19,196 nt of DNA, from the NCBI GenBank assembly GCA_035315125.1, contig DATFYI010000268.1:1-19196 (forward strand), in the 5' to 3' direction. Of the stretch, positions 14,423 to 19,196 are shown in pieces. The stretch comes from DATFYI01 sp035315125. GTDB taxonomy: Bacteria; Chloroflexota; Anaerolineae; Anaerolineales; Anaerolineaceae. Below the pieces are notes generated by a model. The model saw nothing but the letters and a program-made list of their open reading frames with translations. It searched no databases and had not been told where the DNA came from. A program made the position numbers and the translations under genes. The first letter of the stretch is position 1; every line of letters starts with the position of its first letter.

Positions 14423-16084
14423 TTATCGACCGCCCCCGGCGCAGGCGCAGGCGCAACCAGCGCAGGCACAGGCACAAGCACAACTGTGACCACCGCCCCC
14501 GCCATGGTAGGTCGACGTAGAAGGAGGTGGCGGCGGGTTGGTTTTATTGGTAATCCCTCCCGTAAAGCTGTTGAGATCGCCGATCACACTGGAGGAAAAA
14601 TTCTGCACACCGCCGACGATCGCGCCTGCAAAAGTGGCTCCAGGTAGTGTTGGCAGGGAAACATTTCCGGTCCCCCGGTTAGCGCTAGGAGCTGAACCGC
14701 TCGGAGCAGATGAAGCCGGCCGGAAGGTAGGATCATAGCGTCCCCACCAAATCGGAACGAAGATTGGCATTCCTCCAAAGGCCCGCTGTGTATGCCCGCT
14801 AAAGTCGCGATCGGCCATCGTCCAGTCCATTACTTCATCGTATTTGGCGGATTTAACCTCAGGTGTGTTAGCCGCTTCAACCTGTTGCCAGGCCTGTTTG
14901 ATAATATCCTGATAATAAGCGACGGTTTCTTTACGGCTGAATCCCCTCATTTTTTCCGAGAGGCTATTGACCAGCTTTACCATCATGTCTTGCAGGGCCT
15001 GCTTCTGTTCAGGCAAACTTGGTTTCTGGAATGCCGTCAGGAAGTCGATTTCATAGGGCTGCAAACCGGCCGGAATAGGATCAGTTACCTTAAGAGTGAG
15101 AGGATTACTGGTGACAACAGTTGCTGCACCCTTCTTGATGGTCGAGAACAAGATCATGGTCATGACTTTATCCAACGGCTCTTCCATTAAAACTGCCGCT
15201 TCGACTGCGGTTAAGCCACGTTTTATGCCATGACCTTCAATTGTGATCTTGGGCGGCAAATAGGCCAGTTTGCGACGGCGAGCTCCAACGATCCCGCCAT
15301 AAATACTGAAGCCAAAAATGACTACCACCAAAAGCCCAATTCCCCAACACAGGATTGCTCCCCAATCGATGTTGATTGGCGCGGCAGTGATCGCAGCAGC
15401 CGGCACAAGGCTGGCCGGGAATGCAGCTCCGAAAATATATTGCGTAGAACCATTAGCGTCGGGCGTGTTCCAGGTATAAACCACTCGCCCTTGATCATCG
15501 ATGCTGGAGGTAGGTGTGGATGACCCTGGCCAGTTTTGGGGAGTAAAGTAGCGCGGCTGGTTGGCGTTCATGCCCGGCGGGAGAATCAGCGTAACCGTCA
15601 TATTGGTTGAGCCATGAACGAGTGAGGAATCGAACCAGGTCGGCGAAAATTGAAAGCTGGCGTATTTCTCGCTTTCTTGCTCGGTAGCCGGATGCAGAAT
15701 ATTGCTGACTCTTCCGATTAAAACGTGTACAGTCCCAGTGCTGCCTGGCGGAATTTGGCTTGCGCCCAAGCCAATTGCAACCCCAGGTTTCACGTATTGT
15801 GAAGGTTGAATATCGTGGGTAGGCGACCCGCCCACATCTGCTGTGATGCTGTTGATTTCGTAATTGGAATTGGGCACACCAATATCTACATAATCGATTG
15901 GCGAAGCAACCGAATCGTTTTTGAAGATTAAGGAATATTCAATGCTGGCAGTCCCGTCCTTATTTACGGTGAAAGTGACATTTGAGCTGGACAGATTGAA
16001 GCTGTAATTCTGGGCAAGAGCATTATGAAAAGTGATCCCCAATAATAAAAACAAAATCGCCAGGCTTATCCATTTCTTTTTCAT
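14423..16084 (-). CDS. Secreted DUF2207-like membrane protein with a C-terminal Cys-Ala repeat tail
   Basis: The 553-aa protein starts with a signal peptide (MKKKWISLAILFLLLG, likely cut after NALA at 24), then an extracytoplasmic beta-rich domain to about 235, one membrane helix at about 240-266, a basic stop-transfer segment (GARRRK) and a cytoplasmic domain containing a helical part (340-430). A low-complexity Ser/Gly/Pro linker leads to five Gly and His-Ser, then the alternating tail CACACACAGCACACA at 535-549 and GGGR. Its seven cysteines are 535, 537, 539, 541, 544, 546 and 548; elsewhere only Cys246 is present. The layout resembles DUF2207/TIGR04222-type proteins, which end in Gly/Cys-rich tails. 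By this topology the tail is cytoplasmic and accessible to the maturase. ATG at 16084 has GGGAGGG upstream and is preferred to 16153, which overlaps the previous gene. Confidence 0.85.
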   Translation of the reverse strand: MKKKWISLAILFLLLGITFHNALAQNYSFNLSSSNVTFTVNKDGTASIEYSLIFKNDSVASPIDYVDIGVPNSNYEINSITADVGGSPTHDIQPSQYVKPGVAIGLGASQIPPGSTGTVHVLIGRVSNILHPATEQESEKYASFQFSPTWFDSSLVHGSTNMTVTLILPPGMNANQPRYFTPQNWPGSSTPTSSIDDQGRVVYTWNTPDANGSTQYIFGAAFPASLVPAAAITAAPINIDWGAILCWGIGLLVVVIFGFSIYGGIVGARRRKLAYLPPKITIEGHGIKRGLTAVEAAVLMEEPLDKVMTMILFSTIKKGAATVVTSNPLTLKVTDPIPAGLQPYEIDFLTAFQKPSLPEQKQALQDMMVKLVNSLSEKMRGFSRKETVAYYQDIIKQAWQQVEAANTPEVKSAKYDEVMDWTMADRDFSGHTQRAFGGMPIFVPIWWGRYDPTFRPASSAPSGSAPSANRGTGNVSLPTLPGATFAGAIVGGVQNFSSSVIGDLNSFTGGITNKTNPPPPPSTSTYHGGGGGHSCACACACAGCACACAGGGR

Positions 16085-16110
16085 TCCATTCCCTCCCGGA
16101 TTGGATTGTT

Positions 16111-16476
16111 TTACCACTTGGGTTCTTCGGTAAGCTGGTAGGTTGTACCGCAATAAGGACAGGTAACTACCGGGGCTCCGTTTACCATTGTTATATTTTC
16201 GGGTTTAAGGACGCCGCCGCAAGATTTGCACTTAAGTGTATCCATATTGACGTTCGCAGGAAGGTCGATTTTAAGTGTCACATTATCCCCAGCGGCTGCT
16301 CCGGACTTTCGACGTGCTGCGAGAAAGATAAAGACGAAACCGATAATAACTAAAATGATACCGGTGATAATATTGCCTGGCTGACCTTGAGGGCTAAAAG
16401 CGCTCAATATAAAAAGGACTCCAAAAACGATGAAGATTGCCGCAATAATATAGAGAATTATTTTTCCAGCGCTCAT
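16111..16476 (-). CDS. Two-helix membrane protein with C-terminal zinc ribbon (121 aa)
   Basis: Two hydrophobic helices (about residues 5-27 and 35-54) are followed by a basic RRK segment and a soluble zinc ribbon with Cys83/Cys86 (CKSCGG) and Cys106/Cys109 (CPYCG). The ribbon should face the cytoplasm. The stop is 26 bases before the ATG of the Cys-Ala-tail protein, and a promoter is present upstream, so it is probably the first gene of the operon. The start has TTGGAGG in a good position. The family is unrecognised; the zinc ribbon might help hold or present the Cys-rich tail, which is inference. Confidence 0.8.
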   Translation of the reverse strand: MSAGKIILYIIAAIFIVFGVLFILSAFSPQGQPGNIITGIILVIIGFVFIFLAARRKSGAAAGDNVTLKIDLPANVNMDTLKCKSCGGVLKPENITMVNGAPVVTCPYCGTTYQLTEEPKW

Positions 16477-16497
16477 GGTTGGCCTCCAATTTTATTT

Positions 16498-16526
16498 AGT
16501 GTAGCATTTTCTTGATTAACTGGCAA
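16498..16526 (-). promoter_or_regulatory. Probable promoter of the radical SAM operon
   Basis: On the minus strand TTGCCA (16521-16526) and TACACT (16498-16503) are separated by 17 bases, with a start near 16490 and a very short leader before the ATG at 16476. Confidence 0.5.
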
Positions 16527-16563
16527 CTTTAACAAGCCTATAGTTCCATAAACACGCATATAT

Positions 16564-16593
16564 ATACGAAAACCATCTAAATTGGTTTCGTAT
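16564..16593. repeat. Inverted repeat between the 89-aa gene and the radical SAM operon
   Basis: ATACGAAAACCA (16564-16575) pairs with TGGTTTCGTAT (16583-16593) with one bulged A and a 7-base loop. Its tail on the minus strand is alternating AT instead of a T-run, so a terminator for the 89-aa gene is possible but unproven. Confidence 0.5.
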
Positions 16594-16644
16594 TATCTCA
16601 TGAATGGGCTCAAACCAGTTTATTTATTCCAAAATTATGGTAGA

Positions 16645-16914
16645 TCAAGATAGCCCATTGATGAGATTGAGTTCTTCGGAGGTTGCTGCAACGATGAATA
16701 AGTTGTTCCTGGATATACAGAAACGATGGTTTTGGCTATCCAGGACGATAACTGTCCCCGGGCAGGCAGTGTAACTGACAAATTGAACCGTTTCTTGCAC
16801 CAGCCTTCCACAGCTATTTCGTTCCAGGAATAAATATTTTTTCCCCTCTTTCAGTGTGGCCGGGCAAGCAAATTGATTAATCCTTGTACTGACGATTATC
16901 CTGGTTGAAGTCAT
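16645..16914 (-). CDS. Small protein, hypothetical (89 aa)
   Basis: This frame begins with an ATG preceded by AGAAGGA about seven bases upstream and ends at TGA (16645-16647). The protein is moderately hydrophobic, beta-rich in appearance and contains four cysteines (17, 35, 51, 66) spaced widely. There is no signal peptide or membrane helix. It lies on the same strand as the radical SAM operon, 168 bases upstream of its first gene, with a hairpin in between. I recognise no family. Codon content and ribosome binding site support a real gene, and co-function with the operon is only suggested by position. Confidence 0.6.
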   Translation of the reverse strand: MTSTRIIVSTRINQFACPATLKEGKKYLFLERNSCGRLVQETVQFVSYTACPGTVIVLDSQNHRFCISRNNLFIVAATSEELNLINGLS

Positions 16915-17097
16915 ATGGATTCCTTCTATACCTGTCTATCAATTATTCTTATCAACTTATCCAGGATATCGAAATTCAGCAATAATTAAAATCCTGATTC
17001 GAGCGGAATAAGCAGGATAAAAGGGGGTAATCAGTTGTTCCTAAATTCAATTTGACCTATCTATCTTGATTTTCATAATTCTGTAATCGAAAGTATA

Positions 17098-17126
17098 TTT
17101 ACATTTAATGATAAATTAGGTATATT
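17098..17126 (+). promoter_or_regulatory. Promoter of the four-helix membrane protein gene
   Basis: TTTACA (17098-17103) and TATATT (17121-17126) are separated by 17 bases, with about 35 bases of leader before the ATG at 17168. The remaining part of the gap from 16915 shows no gene. Confidence 0.6.
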
Positions 17127-17167
17127 ATATCATATATAACTTTTTTCAAATGGGGAGGTAGTTGGCT

Positions 17168-17620
17168 ATGCCAAAATCAATTAAAGAAGCCATGAATCGA
17201 GGCAACAATTTATTGATGGTAGGTTTCTTGGCGGTATTGGGGATCGGTGTGATCGCGGAGCTCTTCACTGAGAACGAGCTGATGGATAAGGCCGATGATG
17301 TCATCATTTTGCTGTTGGCGATCATCGCTGTTGTCTGGTATTTAAGGGGTACAAACCGTTACCAGTACTCGTGGTTCCCTTTCATTCTGTTGTCAATCGG
17401 TTTGCTTGATAAAATAATGGGTTTAGCAATCGAGTTTGGTGACCCAGATGCTGTTGGAGACGAATTTGGCATACTTCCCACGCTAATAGCAATAATCATC
17501 ATCAGTGGGGTTATCCTGGTGCGATCTCGCAATGCAAATCGGACAATTGAAGAAGGTGCCGGTATGAATTTGCCGATCCCGCAGACAGGTGGAAGCCAAG
17601 AAGAAAAACATAATAATTGA
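17168..17620 (+). CDS. Four-helix membrane protein, hypothetical (150 aa)
   Basis: The product has four hydrophobic stretches at about residues 16-32, 44-60, 68-86 and 101-118. Acidic loops (TENELMDKADD, EFGDPDAVGDEFG) lie between some of them, and a soluble tail of about 30 residues ends in EEKHNN. I choose the ATG at 17168 because GGAGGT at 17154-17159 sits eight bases upstream, whereas the TTG at 17162 would lie only two bases from it. The gene stands alone with its own promoter. No family is recognised and no function can be assigned. Confidence 0.75.
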   Translation: MPKSIKEAMNRGNNLLMVGFLAVLGIGVIAELFTENELMDKADDVIILLLAIIAVVWYLRGTNRYQYSWFPFILLSIGLLDKIMGLAIEFGDPDAVGDEFGILPTLIAIIIISGVILVRSRNANRTIEEGAGMNLPIPQTGGSQEEKHNN

Positions 17621-17661
17621 TTTAGTATAAACTGCATTATTTCTGATCCTTAATTTAAATT

Positions 17662-17707
17662 GCCCTCACTCAAACTCTCTTCCCATCCAAGAGATCAGGG
17701 TGAGGGC
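17662..17707. repeat. GC-rich nested inverted repeat (dispersed-repeat-like)
   Basis: GCCCTCAC (17662-17669) pairs with GTGAGGGC (17700-17707), and inside it TCTCTT (17676-17681) pairs with AAGAGA (17689-17694). No T-run follows. The CCCTCAC...CTCT...AGAG...GTGAGGG layout resembles a degraded copy of the CCCTCACCC/GGGTGAGGG dispersed palindromes common in bacterial intergenic regions. Confidence 0.55.
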
Positions 17708-17740
17708 GATCTGTTATAATTAGCTTGCAATGCTTGCCTC

Positions 17741-17769
17741 TAGACAGCCAAAAATGATCATGATAAAAT
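17741..17769 (+). promoter_or_regulatory. Promoter of tRNA-Gln (possibly also glnS)
   Basis: TAGACA (17741-17746) and TAAAAT (17764-17769) are 17 bases apart, each one mismatch from consensus. Transcription would begin near 17776, about 11 bases before the tRNA. Confidence 0.65.
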
Positions 17770-17786
17770 CAGCCGCATAAATATAG

Positions 17787-17857
17787 TGGGGGCTCGTCCA
17801 ATGGTAGGACTGCAGACTCTGGATCTGTATATAGAGGTTCGAATCCTTTGCCCTCAG
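17787..17857 (+). tRNA. tRNA-Gln(CTG)
   Basis: A 71-base cloverleaf: acceptor TGGGGGC with GCCCTCA (one G-T pair), D stem GTCC/GGAC, anticodon stem GCAGA/TCTGT around CTCTGGA (anticodon CTG), T stem AGAGG/CCTTT with loop TTCGAAT, discriminator G. The U1-A72 and G73 identity features of glutamine tRNA are present. CCA is not encoded. The gene for GlnRS follows directly. Confidence 0.93.
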
Positions 17858-17868
17858 CCTATTAAGAA

Positions 17869-17909
17869 AAAGCACCCTGCAAGAAATACAGGGTGCTTTC
17901 CCGTTTTTA
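17869..17909 (+). terminator. Intrinsic terminator between tRNA-Gln and glnS
   Basis: AAAGCACCCTG (17869-17879) and CAGGGTGCTTT (17889-17899) form a perfect 11-bp stem with a 9-base loop, followed by CCCGTTTTT. It ends the tRNA transcript just before the glnS ribosome binding site. Confidence 0.85.
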
Positions 17910-17924
17910 CAAGGAGCAACAAGA

Positions 17925-19196
17925 ATGACAAATGATCCTTCATCTGGTTCCAGCAACTTTATCCGCGAGGCGATTGAGGAAGACCTGCGTAGTGGGCGCT
18001 TTGACCACGTGCAGACTCGTTTTCCGCCAGAGCCGAATGGTTATTTGCATATTGGCCATTGTAAGGCCATGGTGATCGATTTTGGCACAGCCGAAGCCTT
18101 CGGCGGTAAATGCAGCCTGCGCTATGATGATACCAACCCGGTCAAAGAGGATGTCGAATATGTAGATGCCATCAAAGAGGACATTCATTGGCTGGGTTTC
18201 GATTGGGAAAACCGTGAATATTATGCTTCAGACTACTTTGATCAGCTTTATGAATTTGCTATCAAGCTGATCAAGAAAGGGTTAGCCTATGTCGATGATC
18301 TGACTGCCGATCAGATCCGTGAATACCGCGGCACGCTGACCGAGCCCGGCATAGAGAGCCCTAACCGCAACCGACCCATCCAAGAGAGCCTGGATTTATT
18401 CCAGCGCATGCGCGATGGCGAATTCCCGGATGGCTCGCTGACGCTGCGCGCCAAAATCGATATGTCTTCCGGCAACATCAACATGCGTGACCCGGTCATG
18501 TACCGGATCATCCATGCCACACACCACCGCACCGGCGATAAGTGGTGTATTTATCCCATGTACGATTTTGCGCACGGCCAATCCGATTCGATCGAAGGTG
18601 TGACCCATTCATTATGCGATCTGGCATACGAGGATCACCGGCCGCTGTATGATTGGTTTCTTGAGCAACTGGAAATCGCTCATCCTCGCCAAATTGAGTT
18701 TGCTCGATTTAATATGACCTACACCATCCTGAGTAAACGATTTTTAAAGCAGTTGGTCGACCGTGGCCTGGTCAGCGGTTGGGATGATCCACGTATGCCC
18801 ACTTTAAGTGGGATGCGCCGGCGTGGTTATCCGGCTCAGGCGGTGCGCAAGTTCATTGAACAGGTGGGCGTTGCCAAAAAAGAGAACTTGATTGAAATCG
18901 AGCTGCTAGAACATATCGTGCGTGAAGAATTGAACCTGCATACTCCGCGCGTTATGGGTGTGCTGAACCCGCTTAAAGTGGTCATCACCAATTATCCGGA
19001 TGGCCAGGTCGAGGAGCTTGAAGCCACCAACAACCCTGAAGACGAATCCGCCGGTACCCGTATGGTACCCTTTTCCAAGATTATATATATCGACCAGGAT
19101 GATTTTCGAGAAGTTCCACCCCCGAAATATTTCCGGCTGACCCCAGGTCGCGAAGTACGTCTGCGTTATGGCTATATTATCAGGTGCGAAGATTTC
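17925..19196 (+). CDS. glnS: Glutaminyl-tRNA synthetase (GlnRS), partial at the 3' side
   Basis: The 424 visible codons stay open to the window end. This cytosolic class I synthetase charges tRNA-Gln with glutamine. The catalytic core includes TRFPPEPNGYLHIGHCKA with the HIGH motif, the LRYDDTNP segment, GTLTEPG, then MRDPVMYRI and the MSK-type loop ILSKRFLKQLV. The later part (GVLNPLKVVITNYP, PFSKIIYIDQDDFRE, FRLTPGREVRLRYGY) belongs to the anticodon-binding beta-barrels. A strong AAGGAG at 17911-17916 precedes the ATG. tRNA-Gln lies immediately upstream, which suggests joint control, and the glutamine identity is supported by this pairing and the HIGH-region context (GluRS differs here). 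Confidence 0.95.
   Translation, partial: MTNDPSSGSSNFIREAIEEDLRSGRFDHVQTRFPPEPNGYLHIGHCKAMVIDFGTAEAFGGKCSLRYDDTNPVKEDVEYVDAIKEDIHWLGFDWENREYYASDYFDQLYEFAIKLIKKGLAYVDDLTADQIREYRGTLTEPGIESPNRNRPIQESLDLFQRMRDGEFPDGSLTLRAKIDMSSGNINMRDPVMYRIIHATHHRTGDKWCIYPMYDFAHGQSDSIEGVTHSLCDLAYEDHRPLYDWFLEQLEIAHPRQIEFARFNMTYTILSKRFLKQLVDRGLVSGWDDPRMPTLSGMRRRGYPAQAVRKFIEQVGVAKKENLIEIELLEHIVREELNLHTPRVMGVLNPLKVVITNYPDGQVEELEATNNPEDESAGTRMVPFSKIIYIDQDDFREVPPPKYFRLTPGREVRLRYGYIIRCEDF

Noticed and set aside
14436..14480. Cys-Ala repeat as a sequencing or slippage artefact
   Set aside because: The codons are mixed, the frame stays open into a GGGR end and a stop, and the gene sits beside a radical SAM maturase.
16085..16153. 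Longer N-terminus for the Cys-Ala-tail protein starting at 16153
   Set aside because: It would overlap the zinc-ribbon gene, place a charged stretch before the signal peptide, and ignore the GGGAGGG site before ATG 16084.
17662..17707. Intrinsic terminator after the four-helix membrane protein gene
   Set aside because: The stem is good but neither side has a T-run; it looks more like a dispersed repeat remnant.

Overview
The window reads as chromosomal DNA of a free-living bacterium. A Chloroflexota (Anaerolineae-like) origin is my inference from gene style: a Tat-exported CotA-type multicopper oxidase, PPK2, an iron-containing alcohol dehydrogenase, GlnRS with its own tRNA-Gln, and zinc-ribbon/membrane proteins. 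No rRNA or phylogenetic marker settles it. No phage, transposase, integrase or CRISPR array is visible.

Left part (1-5611, plus strand): the C-terminus of a thiamine-diphosphate 2-keto acid decarboxylase, a 64-aa two-helix membrane protein, an intergenic stretch with a possible gene remnant, a CotA-like multicopper oxidase, a PPK2 polyphosphate kinase, a small radical SAM protein starting at GTG, and two small membrane proteins, one with an N-terminal zinc ribbon.

Middle part (5612-9260): a decayed tRNA-Pro(GGG) copy with a terminator-like hairpin, an iron-containing alcohol dehydrogenase (plus), a convergent lipoprotein of the serine beta-lactamase/PBP fold whose three catalytic motifs are all degraded, a previously uncalled 59-aa gene (8753-8932, minus) whose promoter carries three copies of an 11-bp box, and an intact tRNA-Pro(GGG) with a clear promoter.

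Right-middle part (9262-16914, minus strand) holds the most interesting system. A promoter at 16498-16526 appears to drive a five-gene run: a two-helix zinc-ribbon membrane protein; a secreted, membrane-anchored DUF2207-like protein whose C-terminus is an alternating Cys-Ala tail (7 Cys in 14 residues) flanked by Gly runs; a radical SAM/SPASM enzyme with an N-terminal PqqD/RRE-like domain; a tandem paralog of that enzyme that keeps the RRE-like domain and GGEP motif but has lost every cluster cysteine; and a class I SAM methyltransferase. I read this as a candidate RiPP-like maturation system acting on the C-terminal tail of a membrane protein. A DHA2-family MFS exporter follows behind its own promoter and a perfect operator-like palindrome.

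Right end (17168-19196, plus strand): a four-helix membrane protein with a good promoter, a GC-rich inverted repeat, then tRNA-Gln(CUG), a strong intrinsic terminator and the start of glnS, which runs off the window.
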